From Panacagrimonas sp963975245 (lineage in GTDB: Bacteria; Pseudomonadota; Gammaproteobacteria; Nevskiales; Nevskiaceae): a stretch of 64,000 nt of DNA. Positions 36,212-45,146 of this stretch are shown here, in pieces. Numbering within the stretch: position 1 is the first letter of the stretch; each line of letters starts with the position of its first letter. The position numbers and the translations under genes are program-made. Below the pieces are notes generated by a model. It did not search any database, had not been told where the DNA came from, and was given only the letters and a program-made list of their open reading frames with translations. The DNA lies in assembly GCA_963975245.1 (NCBI GenBank), contig CAXBFJ010000005.1:248001-312000 (forward strand), read 5' to 3'.

Positions 36212-36864
36212 CAGGAGAATTTCTCTTCCTGGCGGGTCGTCATGATCTGCCCCAGAATGTTGCCCTCGATCTGGTAATACGCCGCTTTGCCGGGCAATTT
36301 CAGGTCCAGCAGGAACGGCGTCATCTCGCCCGTAGACAGAATCAGGATGACCGGCTCGATTGCAGGCCCTTCCTTTTTCTTGCTGGCTTCGTTTTCGAAA
36401 TTGTCTTCGTCGCTATCGGCATCGAATTCCAGGGCCTCGACAGGCTTGATCAAGCGGCCTTCAATTCTCAGTTCCAGCTCAAATGGCCCGGAGATCTGGC
36501 GCGGCCGGAACATGCCATCGCGAATGACAGACCATTGTCCTGATTGCGGATCAGGGGTAAGGAAATCGAACCCCTCGGTTGTCTGGCGCATGCCCAACTC
36601 AATGCCCTTGGCCAAGGCTTCGTCCGAAGCCAGCCTCAGCAGACGCTCTACGCGCTTGGCGTCGGCCTCCATGCGATCTTCAACCGCCCGACCTCCTGAC
36701 GACAGGCTGATCGCGACCGCGAGGACGCCAATAATCAGCGTCACCACCATTAACTCCATGAGGGTGAAACCCTGCTGCCCCGACAGCATCCGAGGCAAGC
36801 CTCCGGTTGGTACACGCCAAGACATTATTGGTTTGCGTGCCTGACAGTGGGCGTGGATACGCAC
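36211..36864 (-). CDS. gspH: Type II secretion minor pseudopilin H
   Basis: 217 residues from the farthest ATG, but this leaves an implausibly long prepilin leader. The ATG at 36825, or more likely at 36789 (leader MLSGQQG), fits better. The cleavage site is QQG/FTLMELMVVTLIIGVLAVAI. The globular domain has RVERLLRLASDEALAKGIELGM as in GspH/FimT. An acidic insert (FDADSDEDNFENEASKKK) near residue 150 is unusual. It lies between gspG and gspI. Confidence 0.88.
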   Translation of the reverse strand: MRIHAHCQARKPIMSWRVPTGGLPRMLSGQQGFTLMELMVVTLIIGVLAVAISLSSGGRAVEDRMEADAKRVERLLRLASDEALAKGIELGMRQTTEGFDFLTPDPQSGQWSVIRDGMFRPRQISGPFELELRIEGRLIKPVEALEFDADSDEDNFENEASKKKEGPAIEPVILILSTGEMTPFLLDLKLPGKAAYYQIEGNILGQIMTTRQEEKFS

Positions 36865-36879
36865 GCCACAGCGATGTCC

Positions 36880-37353
36880 TTAGCCTCCGAGATCCCAGTT
36901 GCCAATGTCCGCAGCAGCACCTTCGCCACCCGGGCGGCCATCTGCGCCCAGCGAGAAGACATCGACCTCACCCTTTACGCCAGGCGATAGAAATTTGTAG
37001 GGATTGCCCCAGGGATCCTTGGGTAGACGGGCAATGTAGCCGCCGGATTTCCAGTTCTTGGCCGCCGGCTCGCCGGATGGCTCGGTAACCAGTGCCTCAA
37101 TGCCTTGCTGGGTGCTTGGGTAATAGAAGTTGTCCAGCTTGTAGAGATTGAGCGCGGACTCGAGCGCCCGAATGTCATTGCGAGCAGCGGTGATGCGCGC
37201 CTCGTCCGGGCGGCTCATGATGCGGGGAACCACGATCGCGGCGAGAATGCCGAGGATCACGACGACCACCATGATTTCAATCAAAGTGAAGCCGCGATTT
37301 GCAGTGGAGCGATGAAATCGTTGAATTTGCTGAAATTGTCCAGAAACGTTCAT
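36880..37353 (-). CDS. gspG: Type II secretion major pseudopilin G
   Basis: 157 residues. The leader is 20 residues, with cleavage at STANRG/FTLIEIMVVVVILGILAAIVVP. The conserved GspG body includes KLDNFYYPSTQQGIEALV, LPKDPWGNPY and the calcium-loop region VFSLGADGRPGGEG. It builds the pseudopilus that pushes folded exoproteins through the outer-membrane secretin. It is the first gene of the gsp run. The gspC, D, E and F genes are not in the window. Only 30 bases separate it from the divergent rhombosortase gene. Confidence 0.96.
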   Translation of the reverse strand: MNVSGQFQQIQRFHRSTANRGFTLIEIMVVVVILGILAAIVVPRIMSRPDEARITAARNDIRALESALNLYKLDNFYYPSTQQGIEALVTEPSGEPAAKNWKSGGYIARLPKDPWGNPYKFLSPGVKGEVDVFSLGADGRPGGEGAAADIGNWDLGG

Positions 37354-37383
37354 GGAGCAGCGGGCTTTGAGTCGAACGCGAAA

Positions 37384-38004
37384 ATGCGCGCATCAATTCT
37401 AACAGTGGCATCGCCCACAAGTTCCCTGAAGCGCTGGTCCGGGCCCGTCCTGATCATGGTGATGATTCTGCTGCTTGCGCTGCTGGGGGAGGGCGCAAGG
37501 GTTCAGCTTTCCTTTGAACGCACCGGACTTGAATCCGGACAATTGTGGCGACTGCTGACGGCTCATCTCGTACACCTGGGTCATTATCACGCGCTGCTCA
37601 ACATGTTCGGTCTGCTGGCTTTGTTGGTGCTGTGCCCACAAGCCCTGAGCTTCTTCGAATGGATGCGCCGAATCCTGCTGCTGTCACTCACGACGTCCGC
37701 CGCGCTTTATTTCCTGAGCCCGCAAATCACCAGCTACGTTGGTTTTTCCGGCGTCATTCACGGTCTTTTCCTGCTGGGGCTGGTGCCCATGGTGCGCTCG
37801 CGCGACCTCATTGCCTGCGCCTGCCTGCTCTACTTGCTGGGAAAGATTGCATGGGAGAGCTACGCCGGCGCGCCTTTGTCTGACGAACTGGCGATTGGGG
37901 GGCGCGTAGTGACTCAATCGCACTTGTTCGGCACACTCGCGGGCCTCATTTATGGCCTGATCTTCGGGTCATTCAGAAAAGAACAAGGAGTGTCCGAATC
38001 GTGA
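37384..38004 (+). CDS. rrtA: Rhombosortase-type rhomboid intramembrane protease
   Basis: 206 residues from the ATG at 37384. The open frame extends upstream but would run through gspG. About six membrane segments. The rhomboid catalytic serine is S122 in VGFSGVIHG and the histidine is H180 in TQSHLFGTLAG. The HLGHYHALLNM segment is the usual HxxxN motif of the second helix. The small size and sequence fit the rhombosortase group, which cleaves GlyGly-CTERM tails from proteins exported by the type II system. Its position divergent from gspG supports this link. The stop overlaps the fabD start (GTGA). Confidence 0.8.
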   Translation: MRASILTVASPTSSLKRWSGPVLIMVMILLLALLGEGARVQLSFERTGLESGQLWRLLTAHLVHLGHYHALLNMFGLLALLVLCPQALSFFEWMRRILLLSLTTSAALYFLSPQITSYVGFSGVIHGLFLLGLVPMVRSRDLIACACLLYLLGKIAWESYAGAPLSDELAIGGRVVTQSHLFGTLAGLIYGLIFGSFRKEQGVSES

Positions 38005-38924
38005 AGTACGCGTTGTTGTTTCCCGGTCAGGGGTCGCAGTCAGTTGGCATGCTGTCAGGCCTTGAAGCGCCGATCATCCATCAGACATTCACTGAAGCAT
38101 CCGAAATTCTGGGATGGGACCTGCGGGATTTAATTGAAAACGGTCCGGCAGAAGAGCTCAACCGAACCGAGAAGACGCAACCGGCTCTGCTGGCAGCCGG
38201 TATTGCAGTCTGGCGTATGTGGGAAGCCCAAGCCCAGACCGCGCCTGCGGCGCTCGCCGGGCACAGTCTTGGCGAATATTCCGCACTGGTCGCTGCGGGC
38301 AGCCTGCAGTTTTCCGACGCGCTGAAGTTGGTGGAATTGCGTGGCCAGTTGATGCAGGAAGCCGTGCCCGCTGGAACGGGCGGCATGACGGCGGTGGTTG
38401 GTATGGAGGACGAGGCCGTTGCCAGCCTGTGCGCCCAGTGCACGAGTGGAGTTCTGGAGCCAGCCAACTTCAATGCGCCTGGCCAGGTGGTGGTCGCCGG
38501 TGAAATTGCGGCGCTGGATTGGCTGGATGCCAACGGCAAGCAAAGCGGCGCACGCATGGTGAAACGGTTGGCCATGTCCGTGCCGTCACATTGCAGCCTG
38601 ATGCGCGGCGCAGCCGAGAAACTTTCACAAGCCCTGGCAGACATTGAAGTGAAGGCGCCAACCATTCCGGTGCTGCACAACCTGGATGCGTCGCCAAGAC
38701 AAACGCCCGATGGCATTCGCAGTGCACTCGCCTCACAGCTGTTCAGCCCCGTGCGCTGGACACAGACCGTGCAGGCTCTGAAGTCAGGCGGCATGAATCA
38801 CATGTTCGAATGCGGCCCCGGAAAGGTGCTGTCCGGGCTGAACAAGCGTATCGACAAGGACATTCAATCCGCGGCGCTGGAAGACAGCGCGGGTCTGGAA
38901 GCAGCACGGCAAAATTTGGCCTGA
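38001..38924 (+). CDS. fabD: Malonyl-CoA:ACP transacylase
   Basis: 307 residues, GTG start within the rhombosortase stop. LFPGQGSQSVGM is at the N-terminus, the nucleophile S89 is in AGHSLGEYSALV, and the catalytic histidine lies in SVPSHCSLM. It loads malonate on AcpP for fatty-acid synthesis. The fabD-fabG-acpP-fabF order is standard, but fabH, plsX and rpmF, which usually precede fabD, are replaced by the secretion genes. Confidence 0.96.
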   Translation: MKYALLFPGQGSQSVGMLSGLEAPIIHQTFTEASEILGWDLRDLIENGPAEELNRTEKTQPALLAAGIAVWRMWEAQAQTAPAALAGHSLGEYSALVAAGSLQFSDALKLVELRGQLMQEAVPAGTGGMTAVVGMEDEAVASLCAQCTSGVLEPANFNAPGQVVVAGEIAALDWLDANGKQSGARMVKRLAMSVPSHCSLMRGAAEKLSQALADIEVKAPTIPVLHNLDASPRQTPDGIRSALASQLFSPVRWTQTVQALKSGGMNHMFECGPGKVLSGLNKRIDKDIQSAALEDSAGLEAARQNLA

Positions 38925-38973
38925 ACGACCGGTTCGGACGCAATCTCAGTAATTAATCAGGAACAACGATCAG

Positions 38974-39711
38974 ATGAAATTTGAAGGTGAAGTAGCGCTC
39001 GTGACCGGCGCCAGCCGCGGCATCGGCCGCGCCATTACAGAAACACTCGCAAGTCACGGTGCCAAGGTTATTGGAACCGCAACCTCGGATTCAGGCCGCG
39101 AGGCGATAGCGAGCTGGCTGGAACCCATGGGCGGACAGGCGAGGGTGCTCAACGTCACCGACGCCAGCGCCTGCGAAAATTTGATCGCGGAGATCGGCAA
39201 GGAGGAAGGGCCGGTTTCCATCCTCGTGAACAATGCAGGGGTCACACGCGACACCTTGCTCATGCGCATGAAGGACGAAGATTGGGACACCGTCATCCAG
39301 ACCGACCTCACCTCAGTCTTCCGCCTTTCACGTCTGGTCATGCGAGGCATGATGAAAGCGCGAAAGGGTCGCATTATCTCCATTGGCTCTGTGGTTGGCG
39401 CCATCGGCAATCCAGGCCAGGCCAATTATTGCGCTGCCAAGGCGGGGCTGGTGGGCTTCTCCAAATCGCTGGCGAGAGAGGTGGGTTCACGCGGCATTAC
39501 CGTCAATGTAGTTGCCCCAGGCTTCATTGATACCGACATGACGCGCGAACTCGGCGAACAGGCCCGCGAGTCACTGTTGCAGCAAATTCCTGCGGCGCGA
39601 CTGGGGTCGCCAGCGGATATTGCCAATGCAGTGGGATTTCTGGCCTCTGCAGAGGCCTCATATATCAATGGCGAAACCCTTCACGTCAACGGTGGCATGC
39701 ATATGGCATAA
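38974..39711 (+). CDS. fabG: 3-oxoacyl-ACP reductase
   Basis: 245 residues, short-chain dehydrogenase. NADP-binding VTGASRGIGRA, structural NNAGVTRD, and catalytic Ser plus Tyr/Lys in IGSVVGAIGNPGQANYCAAKAG. The C-terminus NGETLHVNGGMHM is typical FabG. It reduces beta-ketoacyl-ACP in fatty-acid elongation. Confidence 0.97.
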   Translation: MKFEGEVALVTGASRGIGRAITETLASHGAKVIGTATSDSGREAIASWLEPMGGQARVLNVTDASACENLIAEIGKEEGPVSILVNNAGVTRDTLLMRMKDEDWDTVIQTDLTSVFRLSRLVMRGMMKARKGRIISIGSVVGAIGNPGQANYCAAKAGLVGFSKSLAREVGSRGITVNVVAPGFIDTDMTRELGEQARESLLQQIPAARLGSPADIANAVGFLASAEASYINGETLHVNGGMHMA

Positions 39712-39814
39712 CAAGCAAAATACGCGTAGAAATACAAGTCGTTTTTTTGCTGGCCTTGCCATGGGCTCGCCATTACAATGCCGCGGCCTTAGCTAACCCC
39801 CAGGGGAGTTTTGA

Positions 39815-40057
39815 ATGAGCAGTCTTGACGAAAAAGTAAAGAAAATTATTGCCGAGCAGCTTTCGGTTGCCGAAGATCAGATCAGCCCGAACGCCTCGTT
39901 CGTTGAGGATCTGGGTGCCGATTCGCTGGATACCGTTGAACTGGTAATGGCGCTCGAAGAAGAATTCGAGATCGACATTCCGGATGAGGAAGCCGAGAAA
40001 ATCGTGACTTTCCAGGATGTACTGAACTACATCAAGACGCACACCAACCAGGCCTGA
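39815..40057 (+). CDS. acpP: Acyl carrier protein of fatty-acid synthesis
   Basis: 80 residues, strongly acidic. The phosphopantetheine serine is S37 in LGADSLDTVELVMALEEEF. A GGGGAG ribosome site lies at 39803-39808. A good -10-like box (TACAAT, 39774-39779) precedes it but lacks a matching -35 at the right distance. The stop codon lies inside a perfect hairpin that may reduce read-through to fabF. It differs clearly from the DltC-like carrier at 24680. Confidence 0.98.
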   Translation: MSSLDEKVKKIIAEQLSVAEDQISPNASFVEDLGADSLDTVELVMALEEEFEIDIPDEEAEKIVTFQDVLNYIKTHTNQA

Positions 40058-40071
40058 TAGGCCTGGTTTTT
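40046..40071 (+). terminator. Hairpin with T-run overlapping the acpP stop codon
   Basis: AACCAGGCCT at 40046-40055 and AGGCCTGGTT at 40059-40068 form a perfect ten-base stem with a three-base loop, followed by a short T-run. The acpP stop codon (40055-40057) is inside the structure. It probably works as a partial terminator or stabiliser, giving more acpP than fabF transcript. Confidence 0.7.
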
Positions 40072-40089
40072 ATTGGCAGGCCTTAACGC

Positions 40090-41334
40090 ATGAGCAATCG
40101 TCGCGTCGTGGTTACTGGCCTGGGGATTGTTTCTCCGGTCGGCTCCAGTGTCGATCTCGCGTGGTCCAATATCCTGGCTGGGAAGTCAGGCATTGGCCCG
40201 CTTGATCTATACGACATTTCCAATTTTTCGACCCGTTTCGCGGGAATGGTGTCCAAGGACTTCGTTCCCGAAGACGCGCTCGGGTCCAAAGAACTCCGCA
40301 AGACGGATCGCTTCATCCATTACGGTGTGGCGGCCAGCAAGCAGGCGTTCAAGGATTCCGGTCTGGAAATCACCGAGGCTAATCGCGAGCGCGTGGCATG
40401 CGTCGTTGGCTCTGGAATCGGCGGCATCGGAAAGATCGAAGATGAAGTCGGCGCATTGCATCGCGGCGGACAGAAACGCGTATCCCCGTTTCTGATTCCG
40501 GGCTCGATCATCAATATGGTGGCGGGCTACGTTTCTATCGAATTGGGTCTTGCCGGTCCGAGCTTTTCGCCGGTGAGTGCCTGCACCACCGCTGCTCACA
40601 GCATTGCGATGGGGGCCCGCATGATCCAGGCCGGCGACTGTGATGCAGCGCTGGCAGGTGGAGCAGAAGCGGGTTCTGCGCCTGCAGGCATGGCAGGTTT
40701 CTGTCAGGCACGCGCGCTTTCCACTCGTAATGATGACCCTCAGGCTGCCAGTCGGCCGTGGGACAAGGATCGCGATGGCTTCGTCCTGGGTGACGGCGCC
40801 GGTGTTCTGATGTTGGAAGAATACGAACAGGCCAAGGCCCGTGGCGCAGTAATCTACGCCGAGCTGGTGGGAATTGGCATGTCCAGCGACGCTTATCACA
40901 TCACCTTGCCGCCAAGCGATGGCAACGGCGCATGCCGAGCCATGCTCAATGCACTCAAGGATGGCGGCATCAATCCTGAGTCCATCGACTACATCAATGC
41001 GCATGGCACCTCGACCTTGGCAGGGGACGTGGCCGAGACCGTGGCGGTCAAGGGTGCGTTTGGTGACCACGCGCTGAAAGTGCCCGTGAGTTCAACCAAA
41101 TCCATGACAGGCCACCTTCTGGGTGCTGCAGGCGGGGTAGAAGCCATCTTCTGCTGTCTCGCATTGCGTGATCAGGTCATTCCGCCAACCATCAACCTGG
41201 ATAATCCGGGCGAAGGTTGCGATCTGGATTACGTTCCGCATACAGCGCGCCAGGCCAAGCTGGATGTCGTTCTGTCGAACTCCTTCGGCTTTGGCGGGAC
41301 CAACGGAAGCCTCGCATTTTCAAAGTTAAAGTGA
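40090..41334 (+). CDS. fabF: 3-oxoacyl-ACP synthase II
   Basis: 414 residues, condensing-enzyme fold. The active-site cysteine is C165 in SACTTAAHSI, and the two histidines lie in NAHGTSTLAGD and KSMTGHLLGAAG. The C-terminus has NSFGFGGTNGSL. It elongates acyl-ACP with malonyl-ACP. It follows acpP by 32 bases and shares the hairpin region. Confidence 0.97.
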   Translation: MSNRRVVVTGLGIVSPVGSSVDLAWSNILAGKSGIGPLDLYDISNFSTRFAGMVSKDFVPEDALGSKELRKTDRFIHYGVAASKQAFKDSGLEITEANRERVACVVGSGIGGIGKIEDEVGALHRGGQKRVSPFLIPGSIINMVAGYVSIELGLAGPSFSPVSACTTAAHSIAMGARMIQAGDCDAALAGGAEAGSAPAGMAGFCQARALSTRNDDPQAASRPWDKDRDGFVLGDGAGVLMLEEYEQAKARGAVIYAELVGIGMSSDAYHITLPPSDGNGACRAMLNALKDGGINPESIDYINAHGTSTLAGDVAETVAVKGAFGDHALKVPVSSTKSMTGHLLGAAGGVEAIFCCLALRDQVIPPTINLDNPGEGCDLDYVPHTARQAKLDVVLSNSFGFGGTNGSLAFSKLK

Positions 41335-41347
41335 TTTCTCATGGCGC

Positions 41348-42664
41348 ATGAACTATCGCGCCGAAGTATCGGAATCATTTGATCTTTTAGAGGTTCACCG
41401 GAAAGATCCGGAGTGCTTTCCATTCCTGTTGGAAAGTGTCGCCGCGCACCCTCAATCTGGTCGCTACGACATTCTTTTCGGCTTTCCCGAGGAACCCATC
41501 ACGGGTCAGGACGGACCCGCACGGCTAGCCGACGCCTTTGCACGACTTCCACCAACAGCGCCTCAAAATGGCTGGCCGTACCTAGGTGGTTGGTTCTTGC
41601 TGCTGGGCTATGAGTTTGCGCAGCAATTGGAGCCGAGGCTCAAACTCCCGCCGTCGCCTTTTCGTCTGCCGGACTTCATGGCAATTCGCTGCACCGGAGG
41701 CATCATCCGGGACCGCGAGACGGGCCGGACCTTGCTGTTCTCGGAGACAGATTCCTCATCTATAAACTACATGAAGCAGGTTGTTCAGGATATTGATAAT
41801 GCTCATTATTATGAAAATTATTCTGGTTGCGCCCTGACCGAAACCTTGTTTGAGGACGATCCAGCCGAATACCTGTCGAGTCTGGAGAAAATCCAGGAAT
41901 ATCTTCGTGCCGGCGATACTTTTCAGGTCAATCTGTCGCGTCAATGGAAAGCCAGGCTGGCGGACAGTGCCGATTACCTGCAGATCTATTCACGCCTGCG
42001 GCAGTCCAACCCGGCCCCATTCGCCGGGCTGGCGCACTACGATCAGGTATCGGTGCTCAGTTCATCTCCGGAACGTCTGGTGCAGGTCGCAGGCGGCCAA
42101 GTACAGACACGGCCTATTGCAGGGACGCGACCTCGCGGAGCAGGTGCGAACGATGCGGCGCTGCAGGCGCAGCTGATCGGAAGCCTCAAGGAACGCGCCG
42201 AGCACGTGATGCTGATTGATCTGGAGCGAAACGATCTGGGCAGAATCTGCCAGCCAGGAAGCATTGAGGTGAGCGAACTCATGGCACTGGAGAGCTACGC
42301 GCACGTTCATCATATTGTTTCCAATGTTCGTGGACGCCTTCGCGAAGGACTGCAGCCAACCGACGTACTCAGCGCGGTATTTCCCGGAGGCACCATCACC
42401 GGCTGCCCGAAAGTCCGTTCCATGCAGATCATTGCCGAACTCGAGGGTGTTGGGCGCGGCCCGTACACCGGCAGCATGGGATATCTGTCCAGGTGCGGAA
42501 CACTGGACACCAACATCCTGATCCGAACCCTGGTGATTCAGGATCGAGAACTAAGCTTCCGGGCCGGTGCCGGCATCGTCGCCGACTCCCACGGACTCGC
42601 AGAACTGGAGGAGACGCGCGTCAAGGCGCGAGGCATGCTCCTAGCACTACAGGATTCACCCTGA
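41348..42664 (+). CDS. pabB: Aminodeoxychorismate synthase component I
   Basis: 438 residues of the chorismate-binding (anthranilate synthase I) family. The N-terminal half is short. The catalytic half contains QYLSSLEKIQ-like ISP motifs, RPIAGTRPRG, HVMLIDLERNDLGRI, FPGGTITGCPKVRSM, PYTGSMGYLS and the final AGAGIVADS. It makes 4-amino-4-deoxychorismate for folate, with pabC directly downstream (3 bases). The PabA glutaminase subunit is not encoded here. Confidence 0.92.
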   Translation: MNYRAEVSESFDLLEVHRKDPECFPFLLESVAAHPQSGRYDILFGFPEEPITGQDGPARLADAFARLPPTAPQNGWPYLGGWFLLLGYEFAQQLEPRLKLPPSPFRLPDFMAIRCTGGIIRDRETGRTLLFSETDSSSINYMKQVVQDIDNAHYYENYSGCALTETLFEDDPAEYLSSLEKIQEYLRAGDTFQVNLSRQWKARLADSADYLQIYSRLRQSNPAPFAGLAHYDQVSVLSSSPERLVQVAGGQVQTRPIAGTRPRGAGANDAALQAQLIGSLKERAEHVMLIDLERNDLGRICQPGSIEVSELMALESYAHVHHIVSNVRGRLREGLQPTDVLSAVFPGGTITGCPKVRSMQIIAELEGVGRGPYTGSMGYLSRCGTLDTNILIRTLVIQDRELSFRAGAGIVADSHGLAELEETRVKARGMLLALQDSP

Positions 42665-42667
42665 TTC

Positions 42668-43495
42668 ATGGCTACTGAAAAACATCCAGACGAGATGAGT
42701 GACCGAGCCGATCCGGAATGGCCGCGCCGCGCTGCCTTCTACGGAGACGGGGTTTTTCGAACCATGCTGGTGCTTGCAGGAGAGGTGGTGGATCGCGACC
42801 GGCAGCTAGCCAAACTGGTGTCCGATGCTTCTCGGATTCAGTTGGAAACTCCGGATATGGCCTTGCTGGAAAAAAATCTCGACGCCTCGGTGTTGACCAA
42901 ACAAGCCGGTGTTGTCCGAGCGATGTTGTACCGAGAGGATCAGGGCCGTGGATACGCGCCCGCTAGCAAGCGGCCGCTTCATCATCTGCAGTTTTCGGCC
43001 TTGCCCGAATATCCGGAATCGCACTGGACGAGTGGCGTGAACCTTGGATGGAGTGATGTACTGCTGGGGATTCAACCGCTGCTTGCAGGCATCAAGCACC
43101 TGAACCGGCTCGAGCAGGTTCTGGCCAGCGACCGGCAGGACACTTCGCTGCACGAAATGCTGATGTGCGATGCGCAGGGCCGGGTCGTCGGCGGCATCAA
43201 GACCAATATCTTTTTTCAGATCGACGGTGTCCTGGTCACGCCGGATTTGTCGCTCTCCGGTGTCGCGGGCGTAATGCGTGACAAAATAATAGAGACCTGC
43301 GGACGACATGGGCCCGGCTGCGAGATCGGTTTGGTGTCGCCTGACGAAGTGCGACATGCAGAGGAATGTTTCGTGACTAACAGCTTGATTGGAATATGGC
43401 CCGTTCGACGAATCGGCCGAATGGAATTCCCTGCGCCAGGACCTGTCACGCGCCAGCTCATGCAGTGGCTCGATCACCCATGGAAGGGCCAATGA
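42668..43495 (+). CDS. pabC: 4-amino-4-deoxychorismate lyase
   Basis: 275 residues, fold-type IV PLP enzyme. The PLP lysine is K143 in LAGIKHLNRLEQVLA. FYGDGVFRTM at the N-terminus and FVTNSLIGIWPVRRIG near the end are family motifs. It releases p-aminobenzoate. The stop overlaps the mltG start (ATGA). The order pabC-mltG-tmk-holB-pilZ is highly conserved in gammaproteobacteria. Confidence 0.93.
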   Translation: MATEKHPDEMSDRADPEWPRRAAFYGDGVFRTMLVLAGEVVDRDRQLAKLVSDASRIQLETPDMALLEKNLDASVLTKQAGVVRAMLYREDQGRGYAPASKRPLHHLQFSALPEYPESHWTSGVNLGWSDVLLGIQPLLAGIKHLNRLEQVLASDRQDTSLHEMLMCDAQGRVVGGIKTNIFFQIDGVLVTPDLSLSGVAGVMRDKIIETCGRHGPGCEIGLVSPDEVRHAEECFVTNSLIGIWPVRRIGRMEFPAPGPVTRQLMQWLDHPWKGQ

Positions 43496-44508
43496 AGCGA
43501 CACCTCATCAAATTGTTTCTGACCGCACTTGTACTGGCATTGATTGCAGGTGCATTGGCCTACGATGCCTATAGTCAACTGACCAAACCATTGCAGGTTC
43601 TGGAACAACAGAACATTGAGCTTCAATCTGGCAGTCGCATGCGCGACGCGGTTTCGGCTCTGCGCCGCGAATCCATCTTCACACACCCCCGGCAAGGCTT
43701 TTATCTGGAGATATGGGCGCGCTTGTCAGGCGATGCCGCGAAGATCAAGGCGGGCGAATATCGCCTTGATCCCGGCCTGTCGAGTCTGGAGTTCCTGCAG
43801 CTGATGGTCGACGGCAAGACGGTGTTGCATGAAGTCCAGTTCGTGGAAGGCCTGCGCTTTGATCAGGCCATGAAGATCGTGGCGGCGAACTCGGAGCTGG
43901 TCCACACCCTGCCAGATCTGCGAAGCGAAACCGTGATGGCGGCCATCAACCAATCGGACCTTCACCCAGAGGGGCGCTTCTTTCCAGACACCTATCGATT
44001 CTCAAAGGGCACCACCGATGTCCAATTGCTCAAGCAGGCATTTGACGCAATGGCAAAAGTGCTGGCTGAAGAATGGGATGCCAAGGCAACCGGACTGCCG
44101 TATTCGCAACCCGCAGATGCATTGATCATGGCCAGCATTGTCGAAAAGGAAACGGGCCTTGCCAGTGAGCGCGAGCAGATTGCCGGCGTTTTTGTACGCC
44201 GCCTGGTCATGGGCATGCGCCTGCAGACTGACCCGACGGTGATCTATGGCATTGGCGAGAGTTTTGACGGCAACCTGCGCAAGCGTGATCTGCTCGCAGA
44301 CGGTCCCTACAACACCTATCAGCGCACAGGCCTTCCGCCATCACCCATCTGCTTGCCGGGGCGCGCCGCAATTCGCGCGGCCTTGCATCCTGCCGATGGA
44401 AAAGAATTGTTCTTTGTTTCACGGGGAGACGGCTCTCACAAATTCTCGGCAACGCTTGCCGAACACGAAGCAGCGGTACGCAAGTACCAGTTGCGTCGGG
44501 GCAAGTGA
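43492..44508 (+). CDS. mltG: Endolytic murein transglycosylase MltG
   Basis: 338 residues from the ATG at 43492, which overlaps the pabC stop. The frame is open upstream, but the conserved start is here. One N-terminal membrane helix (about 8-26), then a LysM-like region and the YceG catalytic domain with E218 in ASIVEKETG and MRLQTDPTVIYGIG. It cuts nascent glycan strands in the periplasm and helps set strand length. Confidence 0.95.
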   Translation: MKRHLIKLFLTALVLALIAGALAYDAYSQLTKPLQVLEQQNIELQSGSRMRDAVSALRRESIFTHPRQGFYLEIWARLSGDAAKIKAGEYRLDPGLSSLEFLQLMVDGKTVLHEVQFVEGLRFDQAMKIVAANSELVHTLPDLRSETVMAAINQSDLHPEGRFFPDTYRFSKGTTDVQLLKQAFDAMAKVLAEEWDAKATGLPYSQPADALIMASIVEKETGLASEREQIAGVFVRRLVMGMRLQTDPTVIYGIGESFDGNLRKRDLLADGPYNTYQRTGLPPSPICLPGRAAIRAALHPADGKELFFVSRGDGSHKFSATLAEHEAAVRKYQLRRGK

Positions 44509-45146
44509 GCGACATGCCCAGCATGAGGCAAGGGCGCCTAATCACGCTTGAAGGAGGTGAGGGCGCTGGAAAGTCTTCGCACGTCGGACTCGTCGTCAAA
44601 TGGCTGGAAGCGCGGGGACGGGAAGTTGTTCGCACCCGTGAACCCGGTGGTTCGCCGCTGGCCGAGGCCATTCGCCAGATCGTGCTGGCAGACTGGAGCG
44701 AGGGCATTGATGCGCATACCGAACTGCTGTTGATGTTTGCCGCGCGCTCTGCGCATCTGGCCAATACCATCCGGCCTGCACTGGCCGCCGGCCATGATGT
44801 GGTCTGTGACCGTTTCATTGATGCCAGTTGGGCGTATCAGGGGGCGGGACGCGGCATTGAAGATCAACACCTGCAAGCGCTTCAGACGCTGGTCTTGGGA
44901 GACCTGCAGCCCGTGCTCACTCTGGTCTTTGATGTTGAACCTGCCATTGGCCTGCAGCGGGCGCGTAGCCGCGGAGAAACCAATCGTTTTGAATCTGAGC
45001 GCAGCGTTTTCATGGAGCGAGTGCGCCAGGCCTACTTGCAACGTGCAAATCAGTCGCCAGATCGCTGCGAAATCATCAATGCCTCCAAGGGTCTTGAAGA
45101 CGTTCAACTGCAGGTATTGCATGCACTTGAAGAGCGTTTGGCATGA
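44505..45146 (+). CDS. tmk: Thymidylate kinase
   Basis: 213 residues from the GTG at 44505, which overlaps the mltG stop. ATGs at 44514 and 44523 are alternatives that remove three or six residues. P-loop LEGGEGAGKSSHV, DR motif TREPGGSPLAEAIR, CDRFIDASWAYQG and the LID arginines RARSRGETNRFE. It phosphorylates dTMP to dTDP. Confidence 0.96.
   Translation: MSDMPSMRQGRLITLEGGEGAGKSSHVGLVVKWLEARGREVVRTREPGGSPLAEAIRQIVLADWSEGIDAHTELLLMFAARSAHLANTIRPALAAGHDVVCDRFIDASWAYQGAGRGIEDQHLQALQTLVLGDLQPVLTLVFDVEPAIGLQRARSRGETNRFESERSVFMERVRQAYLQRANQSPDRCEIINASKGLEDVQLQVLHALEERLA

Noticed and set aside
39756..39779. Sigma-70 promoter for acpP
   Set aside because: TACAAT is a good -10, but the TTGCCA box is only 12 bases away. 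The spacing is wrong, so I did not call the pair.
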